Source: Gaetbulibacter sp. S0825
Lineage (GTDB): Bacteria > Bacteroidota > Bacteroidia > Flavobacteriales > Flavobacteriaceae
Length of the DNA: 64,000 bases
NCBI RefSeq assembly: GCF_011777505.1
Contig: NZ_JAATJT010000001.1
Span: 930,001-994,000 of the forward strand
Direction of reading: 5' to 3'
Positions 1 through 11,142 of the stretch are shown here, piece after piece. Numbering within the stretch: position 1 is the first letter of the stretch; each line of letters starts with the position of its first letter. The translations under genes were made by a program, and so were the position numbers. Below the pieces are notes generated by a model. It saw only the letters and a program-made list of their open reading frames with translations. It was not told where the DNA came from and searched no databases.

Positions 1-2
1 GG

Positions 3-107
3 GAAGAGATTACGGAAGATACTTTTAAAAAAGTGTTTAAAAAATCGGCAGTAAAACGTACAAAATTCTCAGGACTTACTAGGAACATTAAATTTTTAAA
101 AGATTAG
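3..107 (+). CDS. queG: Epoxyqueuosine reductase QueG, C-terminal fragment
   Basis: This is the last 34 codons of a gene that begins before the window, read in frame from base 3 to a TAG at 105-107. The visible tail has the pattern [18 protein letters not shown], which matches my memory of the extreme C-terminus of QueG (a KSAVKRTK-x5-RNI signature). QueG is the cobalamin- and iron-sulfur-dependent enzyme that reduces epoxyqueuosine to queuosine in tRNA. The catalytic domains lie outside the window, so the call rests only on this tail. Confidence 0.7.
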   Translation, partial: EEITEDTFKKVFKKSAVKRTKFSGLTRNIKFLKD

Positions 108-134
108 GCAATTAATTTCTAGGTTGTATCTTTG
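104..134 (+). promoter_or_regulatory. Putative maeB promoter (TAnnTTTG type)
   Basis: TATCTTTG at 127-134 matches the Bacteroidetes -7 consensus TAnnTTTG exactly and lies 25 bases before the maeB ATG. The expected upstream TTG box is poor: only TTA is found at about the right distance (104-106). Initiation here would overlap the end of queG. Confidence 0.45.
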
Positions 135-159
135 CCAATTCATAGCAACTAACTAATAT

Positions 160-2436
160 ATGAGCAAGGAAAGTAAACGAAGAGAGGCCTTAATTTATCA
201 CGCAAAACCAAATCCTGGAAAAATAAAAGTAGTACCAACTAAAAGGTACGCCACGCAAAGAGATTTATCTTTAGCGTATTCACCTGGAGTAGCCGAACCT
301 TGTTTAGAGATTGAAAAAGATAAAGCCAATGCTTATAAATATACAGCAAAAGGAAACTTAGTAGCGGTAATTTCTAACGGAACAGCTGTTTTAGGACTTG
401 GAAACATTGGGCCTGAAGCATCAAAACCAGTGATGGAAGGAAAAGGCTTGCTTTTTAAAATTTTCGCAGATATTGATGTGTTTGATATAGAAGTAGATAC
501 CGAAAATGTTGAAGAATTTATTCAAACAGTAAAAAATATTGCACCAACTTTTGGAGGCATTAACCTTGAAGATATTAAAGCACCCGAAGCTTTTGAAATT
601 GAAAGGCGTTTAAAGGAAGAGCTTGATATTCCTGTAATGCATGATGACCAACATGGTACTGCTATTATTTCGGCTGCTGCATTGCTCAACGCATTAGAAA
701 TTATTGAAAAAAATATAGAAGATGTCACTATTGTAATAAGTGGCGCTGGAGCTGCTGCAATTTCTTGTACACGACTATACCAATCTTTTGGAGCTAAGAG
801 AGATAATATTGTCATGCTAGATAGTAAAGGTGTCATTAGAAAAGACAGAGACAATTTGACTTCTCAAAAAGCAGAATATGCTACATCAAGAGACATCACT
901 ACTCTTGAAGATGCTATGGAAAATGCTGACGTGTTTATTGGCTTATCAACATCAGATATTGTAACGCCTGAGATGCTTAAAACAATGGCAAAAGACCCAA
1001 TAGTCTTTGCTATGGCAAACCCAGATCCAGAAATAGCTTATCAACTAGCTGTAGATACTAGAGACGATATTATTATGGCAACTGGACGTAGTGATCATCC
1101 TAATCAGGTAAATAATGTACTAGGGTTTCCATTTATTTTTAGAGGTGCTTTAGATGTTAGAGCTACAGCTATTAATGAAGAAATGAAAAAAGCTGCGGTT
1201 ATTGCTTTGGCAGATTTAGCAAAAGAACCTGTCCCAGAACAAGTAAATGTAGCCTACGGAGAAACACGTTTAACATTTGGAAGAGACTATATTATTCCAA
1301 AACCTTTCGATCCTCGATTAATAGGTGTTGTACCACCAGCTGTAGCAAAAGCAGCTATGGATAGTGGTGTAGCGACAGAGCCTATTGAAGATTGGGACAA
1401 ATATGAACAGCATTTATTGCAGCGTTTAGGAAACGACAACAAATTAGTTCGATTATTGCACAGTCGCGCCAAACTAAATCCTAAACGAGTTGTTTTTGCT
1501 GAAGCTGATCAATTAACCGTTTTAAAAGCCGCCCAAATAGTTCATGAAGAAGGTATTGCTATACCGATTTTATTGGGGCGTCGTGATAAAATAGAAAAAC
1601 TAAAGGAAGAGATTGAATTTGATGCAGATGTAGAAATTATCGATCCGAAATCTGATGAGCAAGAAGAAACCAAGAATGCCTACGCGGATATTTATTGGGG
1701 TCAAAGCAAAAGGCGTGGAATTACTCAACTAACAGCTAGAAAATTATTAAGAGAACGTAATTACTATGCGGCAATGATGGTAAATGAAGGCGATGCGGAT
1801 GCACTTATTTCAGGATTTTCAAGAAATTACCCAACAGTCGTAAAACCAATGTTAGAACTTATTGGACTTGATAAAGGAGCTACTAGAATTGCTACGACCA
1901 ATGTGTTAATGACCCAACGAGGATCATTGTTTTTAAGTGATACATCCATAAATATTGACCCAACCTCAAAAGACCTTGCCAAAATTGCACAAATGACTGC
2001 CACCACTGTAAAAATGTTTGGACTGGAGCCTGTTATGGCAATGATTTCTTATTCTAATTTTGGATCTTCCAATAATGAAAAAGCGTCAAAAGTAAGGCAA
2101 GCAGTTTCATATTTGCATCGTTTTTATCCAAGCTTGATAGTTGATGGTGAATTTCAAACGGATTTTGCATTGAATAATGAAATGCGTCAGGATATTTTTC
2201 CTTTCTCAAAATTAGCTGGAAGAAAAGTTAATACATTGATATTTCCTAATTTAGACGCAGCAAATATTACTTACAAGCTTTTAAAGGAGTTAAATAAGGC
2301 TGAAAATATTGGTCCAATAATGATGGGATTAAAGAAACCTGCACATATTTTACAGCTTGATGCTAGTGTCGACGAAATAGTAAATATGGCAGCGATTGCG
2401 GTAATAGATGCTCAAAAAAAGCAAAAAAGAGTGTAA
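160..2436 (+). CDS. maeB: NADP-dependent malic enzyme with C-terminal phosphotransacetylase domain
   Basis: Oxidative decarboxylation of malate to pyruvate and CO2 with reduction of NADP, supplying NADPH and linking the TCA cycle to pyruvate. At 758 residues it has the full bacterial MaeB hybrid length. The malic N-domain carries [15 protein letters not shown] near residues 34-48 and [10 protein letters not shown] near 160. The NAD(P)-binding fold carries [15 protein letters not shown] near 192. From about residue 434 it continues into a phosphate acetyltransferase-like domain; in MaeB proteins this is known to be regulatory (acetyl-CoA sensing), not catalytic. The ATG start lies 25 bases after a -7 element. 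It is a single intact frame. Confidence 0.95.
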   Translation: MSKESKRREALIYHAKPNPGKIKVVPTKRYATQRDLSLAYSPGVAEPCLEIEKDKANAYKYTAKGNLVAVISNGTAVLGLGNIGPEASKPVMEGKGLLFKIFADIDVFDIEVDTENVEEFIQTVKNIAPTFGGINLEDIKAPEAFEIERRLKEELDIPVMHDDQHGTAIISAAALLNALEIIEKNIEDVTIVISGAGAAAISCTRLYQSFGAKRDNIVMLDSKGVIRKDRDNLTSQKAEYATSRDITTLEDAMENADVFIGLSTSDIVTPEMLKTMAKDPIVFAMANPDPEIAYQLAVDTRDDIIMATGRSDHPNQVNNVLGFPFIFRGALDVRATAINEEMKKAAVIALADLAKEPVPEQVNVAYGETRLTFGRDYIIPKPFDPRLIGVVPPAVAKAAMDSGVATEPIEDWDKYEQHLLQRLGNDNKLVRLLHSRAKLNPKRVVFAEADQLTVLKAAQIVHEEGIAIPILLGRRDKIEKLKEEIEFDADVEIIDPKSDEQEETKNAYADIYWGQSKRRGITQLTARKLLRERNYYAAMMVNEGDADALISGFSRNYPTVVKPMLELIGLDKGATRIATTNVLMTQRGSLFLSDTSINIDPTSKDLAKIAQMTATTVKMFGLEPVMAMISYSNFGSSNNEKASKVRQAVSYLHRFYPSLIVDGEFQTDFALNNEMRQDIFPFSKLAGRKVNTLIFPNLDAANITYKLLKELNKAENIGPIMMGLKKPAHILQLDASVDEIVNMAAIAVIDAQKKQKRV

Positions 2437-2486
2437 AACTAGGGTCTGCGGTTTAATTATGTCGTTATAATGTATAATTATTTTAT

Positions 2487-2494
2487 TACATTTG
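2487..2494 (+). promoter_or_regulatory. Putative -7 element for ruvA-sprA
   Basis: TACATTTG matches TAnnTTTG exactly and lies 22 bases before the ruvA ATG, in the 79-base gap after maeB. No clear TTG box is visible upstream, so the call rests on the -7 motif and position. Confidence 0.45.
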
Positions 2495-2515
2495 GAGCGT
2501 AACTAAACCAAATCT

Positions 2516-3097
2516 ATGATTACGCATATACAAGGTAAACTTGTTGAAAAAAATCCTACAGATGTTGTGATTGATTGTAATGGTGTTGGCTATATGCTAA
2601 ATATTTCATTGAATACGTATTCTCAAATACCCAATCAAGAACATCTAAAATTGTATACGCATCTTCAAATTAAAGAAGATTCGCATACGTTATATGGGTT
2701 TTCATCACTTGGTGAAAGACAAATTTTTAGACTGCTTATTTCTGTAAGTGGTATTGGAACAAGTACAGCACGAACCATGTTATCATCCTTAACACCTAAA
2801 CAGATTAGGGAAGGTATTGCGCTTGAAGACATAGCTTTAATCCAATCGGTTAAAGGTATTGGCCTTAAAACTGCACAACGTGTTGTGATAGAACTAAAAG
2901 ATAAAGTTTTAAAAGCCTACGATATTGATGAAGGAATTACATTCCAAAGCAATACTAATAAAGATGAAGCGTTATCTGCATTAGAAGTTCTTGGTTTTAC
3001 CAAGAAACAGTCTGAACGTGTAGTAGATAAGATTGTTTCCATTAATCAAGAAGCAAGTGTCGAAGCTATTATAAAAGAAGCCTTAAAAAAATTATAA
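2516..3097 (+). CDS. ruvA: Holliday junction branch migration complex subunit RuvA
   Basis: DNA-binding subunit of the RuvAB motor that moves Holliday junctions during recombination and repair. The 193-residue length is normal. Residues 1-65 form the OB-fold domain (start MITHIQGKLVEKNPT, with DCNGVGYMLNI following). Two helix-hairpin-helix motifs follow, ISVSGIGTSTARTML near 80 and VKGIGLKTAQRVVIELKDK near 110. The small C-terminal domain that contacts RuvB covers about 147-193. The gene sits 5 bases upstream of sprA and is probably co-transcribed with it; ruvB is not in the window. Confidence 0.96.
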   Translation: MITHIQGKLVEKNPTDVVIDCNGVGYMLNISLNTYSQIPNQEHLKLYTHLQIKEDSHTLYGFSSLGERQIFRLLISVSGIGTSTARTMLSSLTPKQIREGIALEDIALIQSVKGIGLKTAQRVVIELKDKVLKAYDIDEGITFQSNTNKDEALSALEVLGFTKKQSERVVDKIVSINQEASVEAIIKEALKKL

Positions 3098-3102
3098 TTG
3101 AT

Positions 3103-6100
3103 TTGAAAGCCGCCAACATTAATTTTTCCAAACCTACTAGAACATTCATGCTGACAAGCGTGATGCTCTTAATGTATATAGCCTCTTTTGGGCAGCAAAC
3201 TACAGTTAGAGATTCGACAAGTACCACGTTTTCGTTTAATAATTTATTATTACCAAATCCAGATAGTATTGTATCTAAGTACACTTACGATCCTTTAACT
3301 GATAGATACATCTTTAATCAAAGTTTAGGGAAGATAAACATTAACTACCCTATTATCTTAACACCTGAAGAATTTAGAAAACTCGTTGCTCAAGAAAATT
3401 TACGTAATTATTACAAAGATAAAATTGACGCTTACGATGGTAAAAAGACAGGTTTAGAAGATGCTAAGAAAAATTTAATTCCTGAGCTTTATGTCGATTC
3501 TGATTTTTTTGAGTCAATTTTTGGAGGAAGTACGATCGAAGTGATTCCTCAAGGATCGGTAGAAATGGATTTAGGGATACTATATACCAAACAAGACAAC
3601 CCATCATTTTCGCCAAGAAATAGAAGTAATTTTACATTTGATTTTGATCAACGAATCGAACTAAGTTTACTTGGTAAAGTTGGAACAAGATTACAAGTAA
3701 CTGCAAATTACGATACTCAATCGAGTTTCGATTTTCAAAACTTAATTAAATTAGAGTATACACCTACCGAAGATGATATCATTCAAAAAATTGAAGTAGG
3801 TAATGTGAGCATGCCATTAAATAGCTCGCTTATTACTGGAGCGCAAAGTTTGTTTGGTGTAAAAACTCAGTTGCAATTTGGAAAAACGACTATAACAGGA
3901 ATTTTCTCTGAGCAAAAATCACAAACTAGAACCGTGGTTGCTCAAGGAGGTGGTACATTGCAGGATTTTGAGTTTTTTGGATTGGATTATGACGAAAACA
4001 GACACTTCTTTTTAGCCCAATACTTTAGAGATAATTATGATACTGCATTGCAAACCTATCCTCATATAAATTCAACTGTTCAAATTACTAGAGTTGAGGT
4101 ATGGGTTACCAACCGTTCTAATCAAACAGATGATGTAAGAAATATTGTGGCATTGCAAGATTTAGGTGAGTCTAATCCAGCTAAAGTTGGGTCTGCGGTA
4201 AACATAACAGCTGGACCAAACGCATACCCCAACAACGCAAACAATGCTTACGATCCTACTAATATTGGAGGAGGAGGCTCTCAAATAACCAATGCTATTA
4301 GAGATATTGCAACGGTAGAATCTGGTATTTTAGTACCAGGAGTTAACGAAGGTTTTGATTATGGAAAACTTGAAAATGCTAGAAAACTTCAAGAAGGATC
4401 AGAGTTTACACTTAATACACAATTAGGATATGTGTCGTTAAATCAACGTTTACAAAATGACGAGATATTAGCTGTTGCTTATCAATTTACAGTTGGAGAT
4501 CAAGTTTATCAAGTTGGTGAATTTGCAAACGATGGTGTGGATGCTACTGATGTTACTACAGTAGGTGGAAATACTGTTGTAACTAATAACAGTTTAATTC
4601 TAAAAATGCTTAAAAGTACAGTCACAAGTGTGGATCAACCAATTTGGGACTTAATGATGAAAAACATCTATAATACAGGTGCTTTTAACTTAGAAAGAGA
4701 AGATTTTATATTAAATATTTTTTACACAGAATCGTCGCCTGTAAATTTTATTACACCTGTTGGTACAACACCTTTTCCAACACCTGCCCCAACCGAAGAT
4801 GCCTTAGAAGAAACCCCTTTATTAAGAGTATTTAATTTTGATAAGTTAAATTATAATAATGACCCTCAATTTAATGGTGATGGATTCTTCGACTTTGTAC
4901 CAGGAATTACAGTAATTCAACAAAATGGAAAAATAATTTTCACGAATGTGGAACCATTTGGTAAATACTTATTTGATATTCTTGATATAGATAATAACCC
5001 AAGTGATAACGAGGCTGATTATAACGATCCTGCACAATTTAACCCTAACCAAGCTAAGTACGTTTACGATAAATTATATAAATCGACCAAAACAGCTGCC
5101 TTAGAAGACGGAGAAAAAAACAAGTTTCAGATAAAAGGACGATATAAAGCTGGCGGCGGCGGCGGAATTCCAATAGGTGCATTTAATGTTCCTCAAGGAT
5201 CGGTTAAGGTAACAGCTGGAGGACGTGTATTGGTAGAAGGTGTAGATTATACTGTTAACTATCAAATGGGTACGGTTCAAATTTTAGATCCTGCCTTACA
5301 AGCATCTAATACACCTATTCAAGTATCTGTAGAAAATAATGCGGTATTTGGCCAGCAAACTAAACGTTTTACAGGAATAAACGTAGAGCACCAGTTTAAT
5401 GAAAACTTTGTGTTGGGAGCAACATTCTTAAATTTGAATGAGCGTCCAATTACTCAAAAAGCAAATTACGGTACAGAGCCTATAAACAACTCTATTTTTG
5501 GAATTAATGGGAACTTCTCTACCGAAGTACCTTTCTTAACAAGACTTGCAAACAAGTTACCTAATATTGATACAGATGTACAATCTAATTTATCTATTAG
5601 AGGAGAATTTGCCTATTTATTACCTGGAGCACCAAAGGGATCAGATTTTCAAGGTGAAGCTACTACTTATGTAGACGATTTTGAAGGAACCCAAAACGCT
5701 ATCGATTTATTATCCCCTATCTCATGGAATCTATCCAGTAGACCTAAAGAATTAGGAAAAACCTATGTAGAAGGACCAGAAGATGATAACGGTGTGCAAA
5801 ATGGTTTTGATAGAGCGCTTTTAAACTGGTATTCGATTGATCCAATTTTCTATGGTGGACAAAGGCCAAGTGGTATTGACGACGATGATATGTCCAATTT
5901 ATATACAAGACGTATTTTTATCGATGAGATTTTTCCTCAACAAGATATAGTTCAAGGGCAACCAACAGTTATTAACTCTTTAGACCTTGCTTTTTATCCT
6001 TCTGAAAGAGGACCATATAATATGGAACCAAGCGCAAGTAGTGGGACATTGGCAAATCCATTGGATTCTTGGGCAGGAATTACACGACAGTTAACATCAA

Positions 6101-9100
6101 CCGATTTTGAACAAGCCAATGTTGAGTATATTGAATTTTGGATGCAAGATCCATTTTTAGATAATGCTTCAAATCCTGGAGGTAAGCTAACCTTAAATCT
6201 TGGTAATATCTCTGAAGATATTTTAAAAGATGGTAGAAAACAATATGAGAATGGATTACCAGAAAATGGTGACATTAGTACATTACCACAAACAGTTTGG
6301 GGAAGTGTAGCGCCACAAAATCAAGCGTTAATTTATGCCTTTTCAACATTAGGACAGCAAAGAGCAAATCAAGATGTTGGATTTGATGGTTATGATGATG
6401 GTGAAGAAGCAACTGCGTTTCCAGCGTTTTCAGGATTGGAAGATCCTGCTAACGATAATTACACTTACTTCTTAAATACTACTGGAGATGTTTTTGAACG
6501 TTATAAAAAATATAATGGATTAGAAGGAAATTCACCTGATACTTTTACACAAACCAATAGAGGTTCTACTACTGAGCCTGATGTAGAAGATATCAATAGA
6601 GATAACACTATGAACACCATAGATAGTTATTTTGAATACGAATTGGACATCACACCAACTAGTTTAGCCAACATAAACAACACTTTAATTAGAGATAGAA
6701 AACAAGTTACTGTAACACTTCCAAATGGTGATTCTGAGCAAGTAAGGTGGTACCAATTTAGAATTCCATTAACAGCCTATACAAATCAAATTGGAGGAAT
6801 CACAGACTTTAGATCGATTCGATTTATGCGAATGTATTTATCTGAATTTTCTGAAAACACAGTGATGCGTTTTGGAACCTTAGATTTAGTAAGAAGTGAT
6901 TGGAGACGTTACCAACAATCTTTAGATGACGACCCAAATAACGATGCTGATGGCACGGATTTTAGTGTTGGAATTATAGGTATACAAGAAAATGATGGAC
7001 GCTATGTGTCTCCTCCTGGAGTTGAAAGAGAACAACTAAATAATAATAACACGCTTGTAAGACAAAATGAGCAATCATTAGTCGTTAACGCATGTAAGTT
7101 AGAGCCAGAAGATTCTAGGGCTGTATATAAAAATATTAATGTAGATATGCGTCAGTTTAAAAAGCTACGTATGTTTATTCATGCTGAAGAAGGTCCAGCT
7201 TTAGGATTACAAAATGGTGATGCTGTTGGATTTATTAGAATGGGTAACGATTTTACTCAAAACTATTATCAAATCGAAATTCCTCTAGCAGTTTCAATTC
7301 CAGGATCAACAAGCGAATCTGAAGTTTGGAAACCAGAAAACGAAATCAATCTTCCAATAGAAGTGTTAGCAAAAATAAAGGCACTTGGTATTTCAGCTGG
7401 AACTTTAGGGAATCTGGAGCCAACATTCTATAACGTCATTGATGGTGTTTTGGATGAAACTGGTGTTCCTGAATTTTCACCCTACACTATTGGTCAACAA
7501 CGAGTAGCAATTAAAGGTAACCCTAACTTTGGAGATATTAGAACGTTAATGGTTGGTATTAAAAACTCTCATGAACAGATGGAAAGTATTGATGTTTGTG
7601 CCGAGGTTTGGTTTAACGAATTACGTTTGTCTGATATGGATAATGAAGGTGGTTGGGCAGCAATTGCAAGTATGGATTCCAATATTGCCGATTTCATGGA
7701 TATTAGTGCAACTGGTAGACGAAGCACTACAGGTTTTGGAACCATAGAGCAAGGTCCAAATCAAAGAAGTAGGGAAGATGTGAAACAATACGATGTTGTT
7801 ACAAATATAAACCTAGGGCAATTACTTCCTAAAAAATGGGGAGTACAAATTCCTTTTAATTATGGACAAAGCGAGGAGCTGATAACACCTGAATTTGATC
7901 AACAATATAAAGATGTGAAGCTTCAAGACAGATTAGATGCCGCTGCTACAAATGCTGAAAGAGAAACGATCAAACAACAATCTGAGGATTATACAAAAAG
8001 ACAGAGTATTAACTTTATAGGTGTTAGAAAACAAAGAACAGGTGAAGCAAAGCCAAAGTTTTATGATGTTGAAAACCTTACATTAAATTACTCGTACAAC
8101 CAGGTTGAGCATAGGGATTTTGAAATTGAGAATTCTTTAAATCAAAACGTTAGAGTTGGAGCTAATTATAACTTTAGCTTTGAGCCTTTGAAAATTGAAC
8201 CATTTAAAAAGAACGATTCGTTATTTAAAAGTAAATACTTAAAAATTTTAAAAGATTTTAATTTCAATTTATTACCAACTAGTATTTCGGTCAATACTGA
8301 CTTTATTAGACAGTTTAATAAGCAAAAATTTAGAGACCTAGATTTAGGAGGTTCAAATATTGGTATTGAAGAATTATATAGAAGAAATTACACCTTCGAT
8401 TTACAATATACTATTAATTACAACCTTACTGATGCTTTAAGTTTAAACTTCTCAGCATCAAACAACAATATTGTTCGTAATTATTTTGTAGACGACAATC
8501 TTAATGGTGCTCAAGACCCAACAAAAGAAGTTTGGGATGGGTTCTTTGATGTTGGAGACCCAAACAGACAATTCCAACAATTAGGAGTTAACTATGAGCT
8601 ACCTTTAAACAAAATTCCAGCATTAGAATTTCTAAGGGCTACTTATGCATATACTGGAGATTTCTTATGGCAGAAAGGTTCGGATTTGTATGGAAACTTA
8701 ACCATAAATGGATTGACCTACGATTTAGGAAATTCGGTATCCAATGCTAGTTCACATACGCTAAATACAACTTTAGATATGAACCGCCTGTATCGTTATA
8801 TTGGGTTGACAAGAAAAACGAATGCTAGACAGGGAACAACAAAAGGAGTGCCACCAGGAGCGCAACCAGGTGGAGCGCAACCAGTAACACCTAAAAAGAA
8901 CGGTCTCTACAATGCGGCAATAGATTTATTGACAAGCGTTAAGAGAGTTCAAGTTAATTATACCCAACGCAACGGAACTTTCTTACCAGGGTATTTGCAA
9001 ACCCCAGGGTTTATAGGAACACTAAAACCTACCTTTGGGTTTACGTTTGGTAGCCAGAGAGATATTAGATATTTAGCAGCTAAAAATGGGTGGTTAACTG

Positions 9101-10302
9101 TATTTCCAGAATTTAACCAACAATATACCGAGGAAGAATCAAAAATATTAGATTTTTCAGCAGCGCTCGAACCGATGCAAGATTTAAAAATAGATCTAAC
9201 AGGAGGAAGAACTTATAATGAAAATTTAACAGAAAGCTTTAATACGGTAGATAGTAATAACGATGGACTTAGTGACAATTATAATCCATTAATTAGAAAT
9301 AGCTTTGGAAATTATAATATCTCAACCTCAATGATTAAAACTGCTTTTGCTAGTAGTGACGAAAATGGATCAGCAACGTTTGATGATTTTAGAGCTAATA
9401 GATTGGAAATTGCAAGAAGACTTGCAACAAAAGCAGGTGTTGATATAAATAACCCAGCAAATTTAGATGCCGAAGGTTATCCATTAGGATTTGGTAAAAC
9501 AAACCAAGCAGTATTGTTACCAGCATTTTTATCGGCCTATACTGGAAAAGACGCAAATAAAGTATCACTTGGGGCGTTTAGGGATATTCCAATTCCAAAC
9601 TGGACACTAAAATATACAGGTTTAATGAAGTTGCCATGGTTTAAAAAACAATTTAAGCGTTTCTCTATAACTCATGGATATAATTCGGTCTATACCATTA
9701 ATCAATTTAGATCTAACCTAGATTACAATGCTTTTGACCCTAATTCCGATTATGCATCACAAAATCCTAATGTTTTAGATCAATCAGGAAATTACAAAAA
9801 CAAAACATTATTTAGTGCAGTTGCATTAACCGAAATGTTTAGTCCGCTAATAAAAATTGATTTTGAGATGAAAAATTCGATGAAAATTTTAGCTGAAATA
9901 AAAAAGGATCGTCGATTATTTTTAAGTTTTGACAATAACTTATTAACCGAAATTAAAGGTAGTGAATATGTTTTCGGTTTAGGTTACCGAATTAAAGATG
10001 TAAAGATAAACTCTAAACTAGCTGGTCCAAGAAATGTAATTATGAGCGACCTTAACATGAAAGCAGATATCTCCATTAGAGAAAACAAAACCATAATTAG
10101 ATATCTTGATTTAGAAAACAATCAAGTAACAGCTGGACAAACTGTTTTGGGACTTAAATACACTGCCGATTATGCTTTTAGTAAGAATCTAACTGGGATT
10201 TTCTATTTTGATTATACTTTCTCAGAATATGCAATTTCTACAGCATTCCCTCAAACATCTATCCGTTCAGGCTTAACTTTGCGATATAACTTTGGAAATT
10301 AA
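3103..10302 (+). CDS. sprA: Cell surface protein SprA, type IX secretion outer-membrane translocon
   Basis: SprA (Sov in Porphyromonas) is the giant outer-membrane barrel through which type IX secretion substrates, including gliding adhesins, cross the outer membrane. The 2399-residue length is typical. The N-terminus is a signal peptide ending near ASFGQQ, followed by soluble and barrel segments rich in alternating beta patterns. The protein ends in SGLTLRYNFGN, a barrel-like terminus. Glycine- or proline-rich loops occur near residues 682 (AGGGGGIP) and 1911-1926 (GVPPGAQPGGAQP). The start is a TTG 5 bases after ruvA, which gives a basic n-region; an in-frame ATG at 3148 is the alternative. 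The frame is intact. gcvH follows after 37 bases. Confidence 0.95.
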   Translation: MKAANINFSKPTRTFMLTSVMLLMYIASFGQQTTVRDSTSTTFSFNNLLLPNPDSIVSKYTYDPLTDRYIFNQSLGKININYPIILTPEEFRKLVAQENLRNYYKDKIDAYDGKKTGLEDAKKNLIPELYVDSDFFESIFGGSTIEVIPQGSVEMDLGILYTKQDNPSFSPRNRSNFTFDFDQRIELSLLGKVGTRLQVTANYDTQSSFDFQNLIKLEYTPTEDDIIQKIEVGNVSMPLNSSLITGAQSLFGVKTQLQFGKTTITGIFSEQKSQTRTVVAQGGGTLQDFEFFGLDYDENRHFFLAQYFRDNYDTALQTYPHINSTVQITRVEVWVTNRSNQTDDVRNIVALQDLGESNPAKVGSAVNITAGPNAYPNNANNAYDPTNIGGGGSQITNAIRDIATVESGILVPGVNEGFDYGKLENARKLQEGSEFTLNTQLGYVSLNQRLQNDEILAVAYQFTVGDQVYQVGEFANDGVDATDVTTVGGNTVVTNNSLILKMLKSTVTSVDQPIWDLMMKNIYNTGAFNLEREDFILNIFYTESSPVNFITPVGTTPFPTPAPTEDALEETPLLRVFNFDKLNYNNDPQFNGDGFFDFVPGITVIQQNGKIIFTNVEPFGKYLFDILDIDNNPSDNEADYNDPAQFNPNQAKYVYDKLYKSTKTAALEDGEKNKFQIKGRYKAGGGGGIPIGAFNVPQGSVKVTAGGRVLVEGVDYTVNYQMGTVQILDPALQASNTPIQVSVENNAVFGQQTKRFTGINVEHQFNENFVLGATFLNLNERPITQKANYGTEPINNSIFGINGNFSTEVPFLTRLANKLPNIDTDVQSNLSIRGEFAYLLPGAPKGSDFQGEATTYVDDFEGTQNAIDLLSPISWNLSSRPKELGKTYVEGPEDDNGVQNGFDRALLNWYSIDPIFYGGQRPSGIDDDDMSNLYTRRIFIDEIFPQQDIVQGQPTVINSLDLAFYPSERGPYNMEPSASSGTLANPLDSWAGITRQLTSTDFEQANVEYIEFWMQDPFLDNASNPGGKLTLNLGNISEDILKDGRKQYENGLPENGDISTLPQTVWGSVAPQNQALIYAFSTLGQQRANQDVGFDGYDDGEEATAFPAFSGLEDPANDNYTYFLNTTGDVFERYKKYNGLEGNSPDTFTQTNRGSTTEPDVEDINRDNTMNTIDSYFEYELDITPTSLANINNTLIRDRKQVTVTLPNGDSEQVRWYQFRIPLTAYTNQIGGITDFRSIRFMRMYLSEFSENTVMRFGTLDLVRSDWRRYQQSLDDDPNNDADGTDFSVGIIGIQENDGRYVSPPGVEREQLNNNNTLVRQNEQSLVVNACKLEPEDSRAVYKNINVDMRQFKKLRMFIHAEEGPALGLQNGDAVGFIRMGNDFTQNYYQIEIPLAVSIPGSTSESEVWKPENEINLPIEVLAKIKALGISAGTLGNLEPTFYNVIDGVLDETGVPEFSPYTIGQQRVAIKGNPNFGDIRTLMVGIKNSHEQMESIDVCAEVWFNELRLSDMDNEGGWAAIASMDSNIADFMDISATGRRSTTGFGTIEQGPNQRSREDVKQYDVVTNINLGQLLPKKWGVQIPFNYGQSEELITPEFDQQYKDVKLQDRLDAAATNAERETIKQQSEDYTKRQSINFIGVRKQRTGEAKPKFYDVENLTLNYSYNQVEHRDFEIENSLNQNVRVGANYNFSFEPLKIEPFKKNDSLFKSKYLKILKDFNFNLLPTSISVNTDFIRQFNKQKFRDLDLGGSNIGIEELYRRNYTFDLQYTINYNLTDALSLNFSASNNNIVRNYFVDDNLNGAQDPTKEVWDGFFDVGDPNRQFQQLGVNYELPLNKIPALEFLRATYAYTGDFLWQKGSDLYGNLTINGLTYDLGNSVSNASSHTLNTTLDMNRLYRYIGLTRKTNARQGTTKGVPPGAQPGGAQPVTPKKNGLYNAAIDLLTSVKRVQVNYTQRNGTFLPGYLQTPGFIGTLKPTFGFTFGSQRDIRYLAAKNGWLTVFPEFNQQYTEEESKILDFSAALEPMQDLKIDLTGGRTYNENLTESFNTVDSNNDGLSDNYNPLIRNSFGNYNISTSMIKTAFASSDENGSATFDDFRANRLEIARRLATKAGVDINNPANLDAEGYPLGFGKTNQAVLLPAFLSAYTGKDANKVSLGAFRDIPIPNWTLKYTGLMKLPWFKKQFKRFSITHGYNSVYTINQFRSNLDYNAFDPNSDYASQNPNVLDQSGNYKNKTLFSAVALTEMFSPLIKIDFEMKNSMKILAEIKKDRRLFLSFDNNLLTEIKGSEYVFGLGYRIKDVKINSKLAGPRNVIMSDLNMKADISIRENKTIIRYLDLENNQVTAGQTVLGLKYTADYAFSKNLTGIFYFDYTFSEYAISTAFPQTSIRSGLTLRYNFGN

Positions 10303-10339
10303 ATAAAAAACTAACATATTTACCAAAAATTACATTTTT

Positions 10340-10720
10340 ATGAATATTCCATCTGAATTAAAGTACACTAAAGATCACGAATGGGTAAGCATTGATGGCG
10401 ATGTTGTTACCATTGGTATAACCGATTTTGCTCAAAGCGAATTAGGAGATATTGTTTATGTTGAAGTAGAAACTGTTGATGAAACTCTTGATGTCGAAGA
10501 GGTTTTTGGTACAGTTGAAGCAGTTAAAACAGTTTCAGATTTGTTTTTGCCTGTAACAGGAGAAATTATTGAATTTAACGAATCTTTAGAAGACGAACCA
10601 GAAAAGGTAAATACCGATCCTTATGGAGAAGGTTGGATGATAAAAGTTAAATGCTCAGATACTTCACAGTTTGATGCATTACTTTCAGCAGAAGATTATA
10701 AGGCTTTAATAAGTGCTTAA
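10340..10720 (+). CDS. gcvH: Glycine cleavage system H protein
   Basis: Lipoylated shuttle protein that carries the aminomethyl intermediate between the P, T and L proteins of the glycine cleavage system. The 126-residue length is normal. The biotinyl/lipoyl fold includes [10 protein letters not shown] near the start and the lipoylation site [13 protein letters not shown], with the modified lysine at residue 63. It follows sprA by 37 bases, and its last 8 bases overlap the GTG start of the VanZ-like gene, so the two are translationally coupled. No other glycine cleavage genes are in the window. Confidence 0.97.
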   Translation: MNIPSELKYTKDHEWVSIDGDVVTIGITDFAQSELGDIVYVEVETVDETLDVEEVFGTVEAVKTVSDLFLPVTGEIIEFNESLEDEPEKVNTDPYGEGWMIKVKCSDTSQFDALLSAEDYKALISA

Positions 10721-11084
10721 TAAGCGAGTATTTCTTTTTTTAGCACTAATTTATTCAGTTGCACTTGCGGCAATAAGCTTAGTTAAAAACGATGGCTTGC
10801 CCTATTTTGGGACTAATTACGAAGATAAGATATATCATCTACTAGCTCACGGAATATTATGCTTTTTGTGGTATAAAGCACTAGAAAGTCAAAAAATTAA
10901 GCGTCCAATAGTTATCGCTCTTATTATTTCTATCATTTATGGTATAATTATTGAAGTATTACAAGGACAGCTAACAACGACTAGAGATGCTTCAATTGGA
11001 GATATCTTAGCAAACATGGCTGGAGCTGTTGTTATTTCTTTAATTTTAACAATAAGAAGGAAAACAATCGTTAAAAATTTATAA
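10713..11084 (+). CDS. VanZ-like small membrane protein
   Basis: A 123-residue integral membrane protein with four predicted transmembrane helices (about residues 4-22, 35-52, 68-86 and 96-114). Conserved-looking polar positions are DKIYHLLAH before helix 2, EVLQ after helix 3, and [14 protein letters not shown] leading into helix 4, the pattern of the VanZ family. VanZ was first described in teicoplanin resistance, but family members in Bacteroidota have no proven role. The start is GTG at 10713, inside the end of gcvH. An envelope role is plausible from its position before the TonB genes, but this is inference. Confidence 0.8.
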   Translation: MLNKRVFLFLALIYSVALAAISLVKNDGLPYFGTNYEDKIYHLLAHGILCFLWYKALESQKIKRPIVIALIISIIYGIIIEVLQGQLTTTRDASIGDILANMAGAVVISLILTIRRKTIVKNL

Positions 11085-11142
11085 ACTCTTGCTTTTTTAG
11101 CAAATTATTGGTTATTTTACCAATCTCGAAAAAATAATAACT